Shown here: positions 52,034 through 61,061 of the stretch, piece after piece
Layout of the letters: each line of letters opens with the position of its first letter
How positions within the stretch are numbered: the first letter of the stretch is position 1
Assembly (NCBI RefSeq): GCF_020682705.1
Contig: NZ_JAGTTN010000003.1
Coordinates: forward strand, 248,001-312,000
Length of the DNA stretch: 64,000 nucleotides
Direction: 5' to 3'
Source of the DNA: Microbacterium allomyrinae
Lineage (GTDB): Bacteria > Actinomycetota > Actinomycetes > Actinomycetales > Microbacteriaceae
Position numbers and translations under genes: made by a program
The notes under the pieces: model-generated
Seen by the model: only the letters and a program-made list of their open reading frames with translations
Database searches by the model: none
Told to the model about the DNA's origin: nothing

Positions 52034-52782
52034 GCGGGGTCCTTCTGATCGGCCGGATCGATCCGGAGCGCCGCGTCTGCCCGAGGGGCCGCGAGTGCGC
52101 CGTCCGGCGACTCGGTCGTGACGGGCAGGGGTGCGCGCGGCGAGAAGCCGGCGATGGCGAGGTAGACGGCGACGATCGCGGCGTAGCCGCCGAAGATCCC
52201 GACGCCGATGGTGACGCCGGTGAGCGTGAACGTCTGGTGGGCTTCCTCGATCGTGTAGTCGAGGGCGTACGCGGGCTGGACGAAGAGCAGCGCCAGTGCG
52301 AGGAGGAGCGTCACGGCTCCGACGACGACGGCGTCACGGCTCTCGGAGCGGGGACCGACCGGGGCTGCGGGCCGGGCATCGGCGATGCCCGGAACGATCT
52401 CGCGCCGCACGGTGCGGGCGCGGAGCCCCTGCCACCCGGCGAGTGCCTCGAGCACCCCGCTGAGGACCGCCCACGCGATCACGACGACGAAGAAGCCGAT
52501 GACGGTGCGCAACGGCATGAGCCCGCCGACCATGCCTGCGACGAGGGTGACAGCGCCGACTGCGGCAGCCGGCCATCGCCGGCCCGCCGGATAGACCAGC
52601 CACACCGAGAGGAGCAGCACGAGGCCGGTCGCGATCGCGAAGCCGCTGAAGACGGCCATGCCGACGGCCGCGGAGTGGTCGGAGGTGAACGTGATCATGA
52701 CGGCCGCGAGCGCCGCGAAGGCGGCGCGCACGATCTGCACGTGGCGCACCTCGAACGTGCGGACGGAAGAAGCTGAGGTCAC
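52030..52782 (-). CDS. multi-TM membrane protein (HdeD/DUF308-like)
   Basis: A 250-residue protein with about six helices. The helices around VLLLSVWLVYPAGRRWPAAAVG and VVIAWAVLSGVLEALAGWQGLR resemble the HdeD/DUF308 pattern (GxxxxxxG-W-type spacing), but the match is weak. Starts with GTG; AGGA lies five bases before it. Coupled to the small membrane protein downstream. Function unknown. Confidence 0.7.
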   Translation of the reverse strand: MTSASSVRTFEVRHVQIVRAAFAALAAVMITFTSDHSAAVGMAVFSGFAIATGLVLLLSVWLVYPAGRRWPAAAVGAVTLVAGMVGGLMPLRTVIGFFVVVIAWAVLSGVLEALAGWQGLRARTVRREIVPGIADARPAAPVGPRSESRDAVVVGAVTLLLALALLFVQPAYALDYTIEEAHQTFTLTGVTIGVGIFGGYAAIVAVYLAIAGFSPRAPLPVTTESPDGALAAPRADAALRIDPADQKDPA

Positions 52783-52892
52783 GGTGTTCCTGCGGAGCGG
52801 GAGGATCCCTACGGAGATGAGGGATGCGTCCAGTCTACGTGCGTCGTCGGGTGCGGCATCCGGTCCTGCGCACAGCGTCCGGTCGGGATCCC

Positions 52893-54278
52893 TCAGCGCA
52901 GGGTGTCGAGGATGTCGGAGAGCAGTTCGAACGTCGTGAGCGGCGAGATGATCGCGAACCGCAGCACGGGCTCGCCGGCGTGGGAACTGGGGACGACGAA
53001 TGCACGCTGCTCCTCCAGGAGGCGCGTCGACCATTCCTCGTACTCGGCGAGAGTCCAGCCTTCCCGGCGGAACACCACGACCGAGAGCTGGGGCTCGCGC
53101 ACGAGCGTGAGCCCGTCGCGCACCGTGATTTCGTCGGCCACGCGGCGTGCCAGGTCGATTCCCTGGGCGATCGTGGCCCGGTACTGCTCGGTGCCGTGGG
53201 TCGCGAGCGAGAACCACAGCGGCAGGCCGCGGGCGCGGCGGGTGAGCTGCACCGCCAGATCGGACGGGTTCCAGTCCGGCCTGTCGGTGAGGGTGTCGAG
53301 GTACTCGGCCTTCTGCGTGTGGGCCGAGAGCGCGAGCGAGGGCTCGCGGTAGATGAGCGCGCAGGCGTCGAAGGGCGCGAAGAGCCATTTGTGCGGGTCG
53401 ACGATCACCGAGTCGGCGTGCTCGACCCCCGCGAACGCGGGGCGCATGCTCTCGACGAGCATCGCGGCGAGCCCGTAGGCGCCGTCGACGTGCAGCCAGA
53501 TACCGCGGGGTCTCGTGGCGGCCGCAACGCCGGCGATGTCGTCGACGATCCCGAAATTCGTGGTGCCGCCGGTGGCCACCACCGCGAACACCGCATCGCC
53601 GCGTTCGTCGAGCACCCGCGCCACGGCGTCGCCGTGCAGCCTGCCTTCGGCGTCGGGCGCCGCCGTGGCGATGTCGACGTCCATCACTGCGGCCGCCGAC
53701 GCGATCGACGAGTGCGCCTCGGCGCTGCACACGACGACCCAGCGCGCCGGGTCGGGTCGCCCCGCCTCGCGATTGCGCCGGCGTGCGGCATCCCGTGCCG
53801 TCACGAGCGCCGACAGGTTGCCGATCGTGCCGCCCTGCACGAACACGCCCCCGGCGCCCCGCGGCATCCCGAACTCGTCCGCGAGCCAGCTCAGCACCTC
53901 GTTCTCGGCGAAGACGGCGCCGGCGCCCTCCATCCACGAGCCGGCGTAGATGGCGGATGCCGACACCACGACATCGAAGGCCAGCGACGCCTTGCTGGGG
54001 GCCGAGGGGATGAAGGAGAGGTATCCCGGATGATCGGTCGACACGCAGGCCGGCGCGAGCACGTTCTCGAACAGCGCGATCGCGCGGCGGGAGCCGATGC
54101 CGTCCGTCGTGATCGATCCCGACGCCAGCCGCTCCAGCTCGCGCGGAGTCATCGGCTTGTCGAGCGGGACGTCCTGGTAGAGCGCCCGGCGGCGTGCATA
54201 GTCGAGCACGTCGTCGACAGTGCGGCGGGTCTCGTCCGAGATCGCGTGCATCTGGGCGGGACGGGATGTCGCGGTCAT
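52893..54278 (-). CDS. PLP-dependent group II amino-acid decarboxylase
   Basis: A 461-residue fold-type I enzyme of the aromatic-amino-acid/glutamate decarboxylase group. The PLP lysine is in VDPHKWLFAPFD, the PLP-stacking region is EAHSSIASAAAVM, and HVDGAYG carries the Asp that binds the pyridine nitrogen. The first residues (TRRTVDDVLDYARRR, HPGYLSFIPS) are typical of AADC-like members. It could make tyramine, dopamine or a related amine, or act on another amino acid; substrate unknown. GGAGGC precedes the ATG. Confidence 0.9.
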   Translation of the reverse strand: MTATSRPAQMHAISDETRRTVDDVLDYARRRALYQDVPLDKPMTPRELERLASGSITTDGIGSRRAIALFENVLAPACVSTDHPGYLSFIPSAPSKASLAFDVVVSASAIYAGSWMEGAGAVFAENEVLSWLADEFGMPRGAGGVFVQGGTIGNLSALVTARDAARRRNREAGRPDPARWVVVCSAEAHSSIASAAAVMDVDIATAAPDAEGRLHGDAVARVLDERGDAVFAVVATGGTTNFGIVDDIAGVAAATRPRGIWLHVDGAYGLAAMLVESMRPAFAGVEHADSVIVDPHKWLFAPFDACALIYREPSLALSAHTQKAEYLDTLTDRPDWNPSDLAVQLTRRARGLPLWFSLATHGTEQYRATIAQGIDLARRVADEITVRDGLTLVREPQLSVVVFRREGWTLAEYEEWSTRLLEEQRAFVVPSSHAGEPVLRFAIISPLTTFELLSDILDTLR

Positions 54279-54380
54279 GCTGCCTCCGGTCGGATCGGGT
54301 CTCCCGCTCGCCGGCAGGACGCGACACCATCATCCCCTTCGACGCCGGCGAGTGGGAGGGGATGATCACGCCCGAGGGCG

Positions 54381-54409
54381 GTGCAACGTCGTGCAACGTA
54401 CCCGTACGT
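54381..54409 (+). promoter_or_regulatory. direct repeats and inverted repeat upstream of adh
   Basis: GTGCAACGTC and GTGCAACGTA are tandem 10-base repeats (54381-54400), one helical turn apart. They run into a perfect inverted repeat ACGTAC-CC-GTACGT (54396-54409). The site is 52-80 bases upstream of the alcohol dehydrogenase start. Probably an operator for a regulator encoded elsewhere. Confidence 0.65.
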
Positions 54410-54424
54410 AGCGTCGGAGGCAGA

Positions 54425-54443
54425 GGACGGAAGACGTCCGTCC
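54425..54443 (+). promoter_or_regulatory. hairpin just before adh ribosome binding site
   Basis: GGACGGA (54425-54431) and TCCGTCC (54437-54443) pair fully around AGACG and end one base before the CAGGAAG that probably binds the ribosome. It may affect mRNA stability or start-site access. No ligand-binding RNA family is recognised. Confidence 0.5.
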
Positions 54444-54460
54444 GTCAGGAAGTGATATCG

Positions 54461-55546
54461 ATGACGATTCTTACCGACTCCCTGGACAGCGCCCACGGCA
54501 CGGCGCGTACAGGAACCGTGCCCACGGGAACCATGCGCGCCGCCGTCGTGACGGCGCCCGATCAGCCCCTCGCCATACGCGACGTGCCGATTCCGACGCC
54601 CGGGCCGGGTCAGGCGCTCGTGAAGGTGCACACGACCGGCGTCTGTCACACCGACCTGCATGCCGCGCGCGGCGACTGGCCCGTCGCGCCCAAGGCGAAC
54701 CTCATTCCCGGTCACGAGGGCTTCGGCGAGGTCGTGGCCCTGGGCGATGGCGTGACGTCGCTCGCCATCGGAGACCTGGTGGGCAACGCGTGGCTGTGGA
54801 GCGCGTGCGGCACGTGCGAGTTCTGCCGCACCGGCTGGGAGACCCTGTGCCCCGAGCAGCAGAACGGCGGCTATTCGGTCGACGGCAGCTTCGGCGAGTA
54901 CATGCTCGTCGACGAGCGTTTCGCCGCCCGCATCCCCGAGGGATCCGACCCGGTCGAAGTCGCGCCCGTCCTCTGCGCCGGCGTCACCGTCTACAAGGGC
55001 CTGAAGATGACAGAGGCGCGCCCCGGCGAATGGGTCGTGATCTCGGGTATCGGCGGGCTCGGGCACATCGCGGTGCAGTACGCCCGGGCCATGGGTCTGC
55101 GGGTCGCCGCCGTCGACATCGACGACGCGAAGCTCGCGCTCGCCCGATCGCACGGCGCCGAGATCACCGTCAACGCCGCGACGCAGGATCCCGCGGCGGT
55201 CATCCAGGAGCAGACGGGCGGCGCGCACGGGGTGCTCGTGACCGCCGTGCACCCGAAGGCCTTCGGTCAGGCGCTCGGCGTCGCCCGCCGAGGCGCGACG
55301 ATCGTGTTCAACGGCCTGCCCCCGGGAGACTTCCCCGCCGACATCTTCGATATCGTGCTGCGCGCCATCACGATCCGAGGCTCGATCGTAGGCACGCGCC
55401 AGGACATGATCGAGGCGCTCGACTTCTACGCGCGCGGGGAGATCCATCCCACCGTCACGGTCGAGTCGATCGACGACATCAACGACATCTTCGAGCGGAT
55501 GGAGCGCGGCAAGATCGACGGCCGCATCGTGATGCAGTTCGACTGA
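54461..55546 (+). CDS. zinc-dependent alcohol dehydrogenase (AdhP type)
   Basis: A 361-residue medium-chain dehydrogenase that interconverts alcohols and aldehydes with NAD(H). Catalytic zinc ligands are Cys62, His85 (PGHEG with Glu86) and a Cys in VLCAGVTVYKGL; the structural zinc Cys are 116, 119, 122 and 130. The Rossmann motif ISGIGGLGHIAVQYA is intact. The first 24 residues, Thr-rich, extend beyond the usual start at MRAAVV. CAGGAAG upstream is a ribosome binding site. Repeats at 54381-54443 suggest regulation. Ethanol or a related substrate is likely. Confidence 0.94.
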   Translation: MTILTDSLDSAHGTARTGTVPTGTMRAAVVTAPDQPLAIRDVPIPTPGPGQALVKVHTTGVCHTDLHAARGDWPVAPKANLIPGHEGFGEVVALGDGVTSLAIGDLVGNAWLWSACGTCEFCRTGWETLCPEQQNGGYSVDGSFGEYMLVDERFAARIPEGSDPVEVAPVLCAGVTVYKGLKMTEARPGEWVVISGIGGLGHIAVQYARAMGLRVAAVDIDDAKLALARSHGAEITVNAATQDPAAVIQEQTGGAHGVLVTAVHPKAFGQALGVARRGATIVFNGLPPGDFPADIFDIVLRAITIRGSIVGTRQDMIEALDFYARGEIHPTVTVESIDDINDIFERMERGKIDGRIVMQFD

Positions 55547-55710
55547 TCGCGCCCATGCAGACGAGGGGCGGGGCCGATGCCTCGCCCCTTCGTCGTGCCC
55601 TCCACACTCGCGGACGAAGAGGGCAGGAATGGAGAAGCGCAGCGCCGGATGCTCCGCGTAGCGTGAGGCCGACGGGTTGCGCAGGCACCCACGAGCGTGA
55701 GGAGAGAGTC

Positions 55711-56148
55711 ATGGCCGAGAAGACATCCGACGGACTGTCGAAGGAAGAGCGCGACGCGGTCAAGGAGCGAGCGAAGGAGCTGCGCGACCAGGCGAAGGCG
55801 GGCAAGAACCGCGAGGCGGGCACCACGCAGGTGCTCGACGCCATCGCAAAACTCGGCGCCGACGACAAGCCGCTCGCCGAGGGCCTGCACAAGGTCGTCA
55901 CCGAGGTCGCGCCCGGCCTGACGCCCAAGACGTACTACGGCATGCCCGCCTATGCGAACGGCGATGGCAAGGTCGTGGTGTTCCTCCAGCCTGCCGAGAA
56001 GTTCAAGGCTCGCTACGCGACGATCGGGTTCGAGGATCGCGCCCGCCTCGACGACGGCGACCTCTGGCCGATCGGCTTCGCCGTGCGCCACTGGACCCCC
56101 GAGGTCGAGGCGAAGATCACCGCGCTCGTGAAGGCCGCGGTGGCCTGA
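55711..56148 (+). CDS. DUF1801 family protein
   Basis: A 145-residue protein with a charged helical N-terminus (SKEERDAVKERAKELRDQAKAGKNREAG) and a C-terminal DUF1801/YdhG-like domain (LTPKTYYGMPAYANGDGKVVVFLQPAEKFKARYATIGF). These small alpha/beta proteins have unknown function. GAGGAGAG before the ATG is a clear ribosome binding site. A solitary gene. Confidence 0.86.
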   Translation: MAEKTSDGLSKEERDAVKERAKELRDQAKAGKNREAGTTQVLDAIAKLGADDKPLAEGLHKVVTEVAPGLTPKTYYGMPAYANGDGKVVVFLQPAEKFKARYATIGFEDRARLDDGDLWPIGFAVRHWTPEVEAKITALVKAAVA

Positions 56149-56165
56149 GCACGCAGGACGCGCCG

Positions 56166-56468
56166 TTACCCTTCGAGCCGCCGCGCCGCCGCACGATCGG
56201 CATGACCGAGGACGCGATCCGGCGCGATGCGGTCGCGCACCAATCGCTTGAGCTCGACGATGTCGGGAAAGCCGCCGTCGTCCTTGCGCGACCACACGCG
56301 CTCGTCGTCGGCGTAGACCTCGAAGATCCCCCCGGTGCCCGGCTCGAGTGTGGCTCCGCCTCCCATGAGTTCGTCCTGGAAGGTCGTCAGCAGCTCTTGA
56401 GCGATCCATGCCGCTCGGAGCATCCAAGCGCACTGCGTGCAGTAGACGACACGGATACGGTGCGTCAT
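56166..56468 (-). CDS. SelW/Rdx family thioredoxin-like protein
   Basis: A 100-residue selenoprotein-W-related protein in which the redox motif is CTQC (Cys10, Cys13), so both positions are Cys and no selenocysteine is needed. The TGGIFEVYADDERVWSRKDDGGFPD region is characteristic of the Rdx family. Such proteins are thought to act in thiol redox control; the partner is unknown. The ATG overlaps the stop of the upstream hydrolase (ATGA), so the two are coupled. Confidence 0.9.
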   Translation of the reverse strand: MTHRIRVVYCTQCAWMLRAAWIAQELLTTFQDELMGGGATLEPGTGGIFEVYADDERVWSRKDDGGFPDIVELKRLVRDRIAPDRVLGHADRAAARRLEG

Positions 56469-57298
56469 CGCGGGCCCGCCGCGTCGGCGTCGCCGTCGCC
56501 GCCGGGCAGGAACCCGAGCGCGCTCTGCCGGAAGACCCGGGAGCCCGGGGTGTTGAAGTGGTGCCGGTCGGGGATCTCCTGGAACGTGCCACGCGGCGCG
56601 CAGGCCGCGAGCTTCTTCGACCGCTCCAGGATCGCGTCCTCGGATCCGGTCGCGAAGAGGATCGGCTGCCCCGGCGGTCGATCGGGGTCGGGGTCGGCAT
56701 CGCCGAGGCGCATGCCCTCGGCAAGCGCCACCAGGGCGAGCAGGTCGTTGGTGGGGACGCGTTCGGCGAGCGTCACGTAGTTGCGGGTGACGGGATCCTC
56801 CACCGGTATTCCCTCTTCGGCATACGCGCGCGCCTGCTCGATCTGAAGTCGCGCCAGCGGGCGGCCGTCGGGGATGCCGCCGAGCACCGCGCGCGACACG
56901 TGCTCAGGTGCATCGACGGCGAACTGCCATCCGACCCGCGCGCCGAGCGAGTAGCCGACGTAGCGCACGTCGTCGATCAGGTAGGTGTCGAGCACCGTGA
57001 GCAGATCCGACACGAACGCGCCCATCGAATACGCGCGCTTGTCGCGCGGCTTGTCACTGGCCCCGTGGCCGCGCTGGTCGACGCCGATCACGCGGTAGCC
57101 GGCCCGCGTGAGGTCGCGCACCCATCCGGTCTCGACCCAGTTGTCACGACAGCTCGACGCGAAGCCGTGCACGCAGAGGACGGGTTCGGCATCGCGGTCG
57201 CCCCAGGAATACGTGGCGATCTGGTACCCCTCCTGCGACATGATGAAGCTCGGCGAGGGCATCTCGGTGCGGACGAGCGGTGCGGCATCCATGCACAC
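56465..57298 (-). CDS. alpha/beta hydrolase
   Basis: A 277-residue hydrolase with VHGFASS at the oxyanion strand, GVDQRGHGASDKP, nucleophile Ser117 in GYSLGARVG, and a C-terminal PDRHHFN His. This is the epoxide-hydrolase/lactonase/esterase layout with a helical lid between residues 135 and 215. Substrate unknown. The GTG at 57298 has AGGAG six bases upstream; ATG at 57292 is the alternative. Coupled to a SelW-like gene. Confidence 0.88.
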   Translation of the reverse strand: MCMDAAPLVRTEMPSPSFIMSQEGYQIATYSWGDRDAEPVLCVHGFASSCRDNWVETGWVRDLTRAGYRVIGVDQRGHGASDKPRDKRAYSMGAFVSDLLTVLDTYLIDDVRYVGYSLGARVGWQFAVDAPEHVSRAVLGGIPDGRPLARLQIEQARAYAEEGIPVEDPVTRNYVTLAERVPTNDLLALVALAEGMRLGDADPDPDRPPGQPILFATGSEDAILERSKKLAACAPRGTFQEIPDRHHFNTPGSRVFRQSALGFLPGGDGDADAAGPR

Positions 57299-57350
57299 AT
57301 TCTGCTCCTCGCCCGGACGGCCGTCGCGCGCGGGCGCCGAGCGGCACGCG

Positions 57351-58247
57351 TCAGAACACGTCCCACTGCCTGGCGCGCTCGGTGAGCACGTCGATCACAC
57401 GTGCCGTCGCCGGCCCCGGCGGCGCGTCCGGGATCGCGAGATGGAGCGTGTTGATCGGCGCCTCGTCGGGTCTGTGCAGCACGACGACCGAGCCGCTGCC
57501 GATGGCGGGCTCGGCGAGGTATCTCGGCAGCGCCGAGATACCCGCGCCCGCGATCACGGCGGCGAGGATGCCGCGCAGATCGGGGACGATCATCGCGAGC
57601 TCGTTGGCCGGACGGTGGCCGAACTGACTGCGCCAGTAGCGACGGATGATCGAGAGGTCAGCGTCGTACGCCACCAGCGGCAGGTGCAGGAGCGCGGCCG
57701 CGCCGTCTTCGAGCAGACGGTCGTCGTCGATCGTGCGGGCGAGCGACGGTGCTCCCACGAGCACGAACTCCTCGTCGACGAGTCCGCGATACCGGATGCC
57801 GCGACCCGGTGTGCGCACCGAGGACACCACCAGGTCGAGCTCTCCGCCGACCAGCCGCGTCAGAAGGTCGCCGGCGAGCCCGAGGGTGAATTCGAGGCGG
57901 ACGCCCTGCGCGGGCAGCGAGGCGAGGGCGGGGATGACGCGGCTCGCGATCACGTCGCCGGCGCCACCGACGCGCACCGTCTCGATCGGCCCGTCCCCCG
58001 GATGCATCCACACCTCGCGCAGGCGATCCACGGGGTCGGCGATGCGTGCGGCGAGCCGGTCGCCGTCTGCTGTCGCGGTCGCCCCGCGCGTCGATCGCAC
58101 GAAGAGCGTCGTTCCCAGTTCGCCCTCGAGACGCGCCACTCGCTCGCTCACCGACGGCTGGCTGACTCCGAGGGCGCGCGCGGCGGCCGTGATCGAACCG
58201 GAGCGATGCACCTCGAGGAACGTCCGCAGCAGATCAAGCTCCTGCAT
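57351..58247 (-). CDS. LysR family regulator
   Basis: A 298-residue LysR regulator: HTH at about residues 17-40 (SITAAARALGVSQPSVSERVARLEGELG) and an effector-binding domain ending with the LPRYLAEPAIGSGSVVVL region. It is divergent from the DJ-1/PfpI-like gene (58377) across 129 bases, the usual layout for a LysR activator and its target. GGGGGAG precedes the ATG. Effector unknown. Confidence 0.93.
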   Translation of the reverse strand: MQELDLLRTFLEVHRSGSITAAARALGVSQPSVSERVARLEGELGTTLFVRSTRGATATADGDRLAARIADPVDRLREVWMHPGDGPIETVRVGGAGDVIASRVIPALASLPAQGVRLEFTLGLAGDLLTRLVGGELDLVVSSVRTPGRGIRYRGLVDEEFVLVGAPSLARTIDDDRLLEDGAAALLHLPLVAYDADLSIIRRYWRSQFGHRPANELAMIVPDLRGILAAVIAGAGISALPRYLAEPAIGSGSVVVLHRPDEAPINTLHLAIPDAPPGPATARVIDVLTERARQWDVF

Positions 58248-58376
58248 CCGATCTCCCCCGTTCGGCGACTATCAAGAAATTTATGTGCTGCACCGATCTT
58301 ATGAAATGTCTTCGATGGATGCCCGGTTTGCTTCGTCAGCGGTTCGAGCGAACCGCGGCAACGAGAGGACGAGGCG

Positions 58377-59063
58377 ATGGCACAGGTTCTGATGGTCGTG
58401 ACAGGGGCGGACAGCATCACGCTCGCCGACGGGAGCGCGCACGCGACCGGGTTCTGGGTGGAGGAGCTGGTCGAGCTGCACCGCGGGCTCACCACAGCCG
58501 GACACCGGGTCGACATCTCGACCCCGAACGGCGTCCGGCCCACGGCCGACCCGGGCAGCCTCGAGGGCGAGGCGTCCGCGGACTGGCGCGTCTATCTGGC
58601 GTCGCTCGACGACGAGCTCGCCCGTCCGCGCGTGCTGGCCGACATCCGCGCGGGGGAGTACGACGCGATCGTGCTGCCCGGCGGTCACGGTCCGATGGTC
58701 GACCTCGCGCACGATGCCGACCTCGGCAGGCTGCTCGTCGACGCGGCCGATCGCGACGCGGTCGTGGGAGTGCTCTGCCACGGCCCCGCCGGACTGCTGA
58801 GCGCGGTGCGGCCCGACGGCACGTTCGCGTTCGCAGGCCGTCGGATCGCGGTGTTCACCGACGACGAGGAGCGCCAAGGCGGACTCGGCGAGTCGTCGCC
58901 GTACCTGGTGGAATCGAGCCTGCGCGGACTCGGCGTGGTCGTCGAGCCAGGAGAGCCCTGGAGCAGCACGGTGGTCGCCGACGGGACGCTCATCAGCGGG
59001 CAGAATCCCCAGTCGAGCCTCGCGACGGCGGCGCGTCTCGTGCAGGAGCTCGCGGAGCGGTGA
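58377..59063 (+). CDS. DJ-1/PfpI (class I glutamine amidotransferase-like) protein
   Basis: A 228-residue protein with the nucleophile elbow GVLCHGPAGL (Cys134) and the upstream Glu/GGHGP motif (VLPGGHGPMVD), as in Hsp31-type glyoxalase/chaperone members. The cysteine-containing region and the inserted cap at about 55-85 fit Hsp31-like DJ-1 proteins, which handle methylglyoxal or act in acid/heat stress. The divergent LysR gene probably regulates it. GAGGACGAGG is before the ATG. Confidence 0.9.
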   Translation: MAQVLMVVTGADSITLADGSAHATGFWVEELVELHRGLTTAGHRVDISTPNGVRPTADPGSLEGEASADWRVYLASLDDELARPRVLADIRAGEYDAIVLPGGHGPMVDLAHDADLGRLLVDAADRDAVVGVLCHGPAGLLSAVRPDGTFAFAGRRIAVFTDDEERQGGLGESSPYLVESSLRGLGVVVEPGEPWSSTVVADGTLISGQNPQSSLATAARLVQELAER

Positions 59064-59166
59064 CGCGGAGTCCGGTCACCTCGTGCCTATCCGCGCGCGC
59101 CGGCGAGGTGACCGGGCCCACGGCGTCCGGTTCGCGGGGCATCCTGAGCGCGGCACAATGGGAGCT

Positions 59167-59979
59167 GTGCCGATTCTGAACAAGGACATGCTCCTGTGCA
59201 TCTCGCTGGCCGCCCGCCCGTCCAACATCGGGACGAGGTTCCACAACTTCCTCTATGACGAACTCGGCCTGAACTACGTCTACAAGGCGTTCACGACCGA
59301 CGACATCGAAGGAGCGATCACCGGGGTCCGTGCGCTCGGCATCCGTGGCTGCTCGGTATCGATGCCGTTCAAAGAGGCCGTCATCCCGCTCGTCGATGAG
59401 ATCGAGCCCTCGGCCGCCGCGATCGAGTCGATCAACACGATCGTCAACGACGGCGGCAGGCTCATCGCCTCCAACACCGACTACGAGGCGGTCGCCGAGC
59501 TGCTCGAGCGGCATCACGTCGACCCGGCCCTGTCGGTGCTCGTGCGCGGTTCGGGCGGCATGGCCAAGGCCGTGGTCGCCGCGTTCCGGGGCGCCGGGTT
59601 CGACGACGTCACGGTGCTCGCCCGTAACGCCGAGGCCGGCGAGGCGATCGCGTCGAAGTACGGCTACCGTGCCGTCACCGAGGATCCTGCCCCCGGCCAC
59701 GCCGTGATCGTCAACGTCACTCCGCTCGGGATGGCGGGGGCGGATGCCGAGACCCTGTCCTTCAGCGAGGCTCATGTCGACGCCGCGCGAACCGTCTTCG
59801 ACGTCGTCGCCTACCCCGCCGACACTCCGCTGATCCGGGCAGCCCAGCTCCGCGGCATCCCGGTCATCACGGGCGCCGATGTGATCGCACTGCAGGCCGC
59901 GCGCCAGTTCGAGCGGTACACCGGTGTCACCCCGACTCGCGACCAGGTCGAGCGGGCATCGGCGTTCTCACGACAGTGA
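59167..59979 (+). CDS. shikimate dehydrogenase-like protein (HI0607/SdhL type)
   Basis: A 270-residue NADP-binding protein of the shikimate dehydrogenase family. The start ISLAARPSNIGTRFHNFLYDELGLNYVYKAF matches the Haemophilus HI0607 group rather than AroE. The active-site Lys is Lys69 (SMPFKE) and Asp105 lies in SNTDYEA; the nucleotide motif is GSGGMAKAVVAAF. HI0607-type proteins have weak shikimate activity and an unclear role. The GTG at 59167 is chosen because CACAAT (59154-59159) ends seven bases upstream; ATG at 59158 would add three residues. Not part of an aromatic-amino-acid cluster. Confidence 0.9.
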   Translation: MPILNKDMLLCISLAARPSNIGTRFHNFLYDELGLNYVYKAFTTDDIEGAITGVRALGIRGCSVSMPFKEAVIPLVDEIEPSAAAIESINTIVNDGGRLIASNTDYEAVAELLERHHVDPALSVLVRGSGGMAKAVVAAFRGAGFDDVTVLARNAEAGEAIASKYGYRAVTEDPAPGHAVIVNVTPLGMAGADAETLSFSEAHVDAARTVFDVVAYPADTPLIRAAQLRGIPVITGADVIALQAARQFERYTGVTPTRDQVERASAFSRQ

Positions 59980-60005
59980 GCACGCGGCCGCGCTGAGTTG
60001 CGCGG

Positions 60006-60029
60006 CGCCGGATGCCGCGGCATCCGGCG
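60006..60029. terminator. palindromic terminator in convergent gap, two octamer copies
   Basis: A 24-bp perfect palindrome, CGCCGGATGCCG followed by its complement, lies between two convergent genes (59979 and 60048). Each half contains one GGATGCCG copy. It can fold as a hairpin on either strand and probably ends both transcripts. No T-run. Confidence 0.7.
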
Positions 60030-60047
60030 TTCTCGTCTCTCGCGTGG

Positions 60048-61061
60048 TCAGGCCGAAGGGCCGACGGCGCCGGTCGACTCGCGGACGACCAGCTCGGGCT
60101 GGAACAGGTACTCGGTGCGAGAGGCGGGAACGTGGTTCATCTCGCCGACGAACGCATCGGCGATCGCGATGCTCATCGCCGAGACGGGCTGGCGGACGGT
60201 GGTGAGCGGCGGCCAGGAGTGGCGCGCGATGGGCGAGTCGTCCATGCCGACGACCGACAGGTCGGCGGGAACCTTCAGTCCCTGCCGACGCGCCTCGTCG
60301 AGGACGCCGACCGCGATCAGATCGCTGGCGCAGACGATCCCCGTGCACCCGCGGGCGATCAGCGTCCGCGCCGAGCCCTGCCCGCCGTCATCGGAGTAGA
60401 GCGACGCCTCGATCGGGGCTTCGGCATCGGCGCCGAGGGTCTCGCGCACGGCATCGCGGAAGCCCTTCGCCCGGCGCTGCGCCGACACCGACGAGTCCGG
60501 GCCGTTGGCGAGCCCGACCCGACGATGACCCATCGACGCCAGGTGCCGCACGGCGAGCGCCATCGCGCTCGAATCGTCGATCGAGAAGAACGGAGCGTCG
60601 ACATCTGCCCGGAAGCCGTTCACGAACGCGAGCGGAAGGCCGAGCTCGCGCAGTTCCCGGTACCGCTTCGTGGAAAAGGTCGCATCGGAGTGACGGCCCG
60701 ACACGAAGAGGATTCCCGACACCCCCGCCTCGATGAAGATGTCGATGTATTCGTCCTCGTCGAGGCCGCCCTCGCTCTGCGCGCCGATGAGCGGGGAGAA
60801 TCCCCGGCGTGCGAAGTTCGGGCCGAGGGCCTGGGCGAAGGCCGGGAACACCGGGTTGATCAGCTCGGGGAGGATCACGCCGACGGGCTTGCCCGAACGC
60901 CGCCGCAGTCGCGTCGGCCGTTCGTATCCCAACAGGTCCAGGGCCGTGAGCACCGCCTGGCGCTTGCTCTGCGCGACACCGGGCCGATCGTTCAGCACGC
61001 GGCTGACGGTCGCCTCGCTGACCCGCGCGTGTGCGGCGATGTCGGCGAGAGTCGCACCCAT
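60048..61061 (-). CDS. LacI family repressor of second sugar operon
   Basis: A 337-residue LacI/GalR regulator with the HTH ATLADIAAHARVSEATVSRVLNDRPGVA and a sugar-sensing domain. It lies 32 bases after the malG-like gene on the same strand, and TAGCCT (61069-61074) ends seven bases before its ATG, so it can be expressed separately from the transport genes it probably represses. An operator for the sugar operon would lie beyond the right edge of the window. Confidence 0.93.
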   Translation of the reverse strand: MGATLADIAAHARVSEATVSRVLNDRPGVAQSKRQAVLTALDLLGYERPTRLRRRSGKPVGVILPELINPVFPAFAQALGPNFARRGFSPLIGAQSEGGLDEDEYIDIFIEAGVSGILFVSGRHSDATFSTKRYRELRELGLPLAFVNGFRADVDAPFFSIDDSSAMALAVRHLASMGHRRVGLANGPDSSVSAQRRAKGFRDAVRETLGADAEAPIEASLYSDDGGQGSARTLIARGCTGIVCASDLIAVGVLDEARRQGLKVPADLSVVGMDDSPIARHSWPPLTTVRQPVSAMSIAIADAFVGEMNHVPASRTEYLFQPELVVRESTGAVGPSA

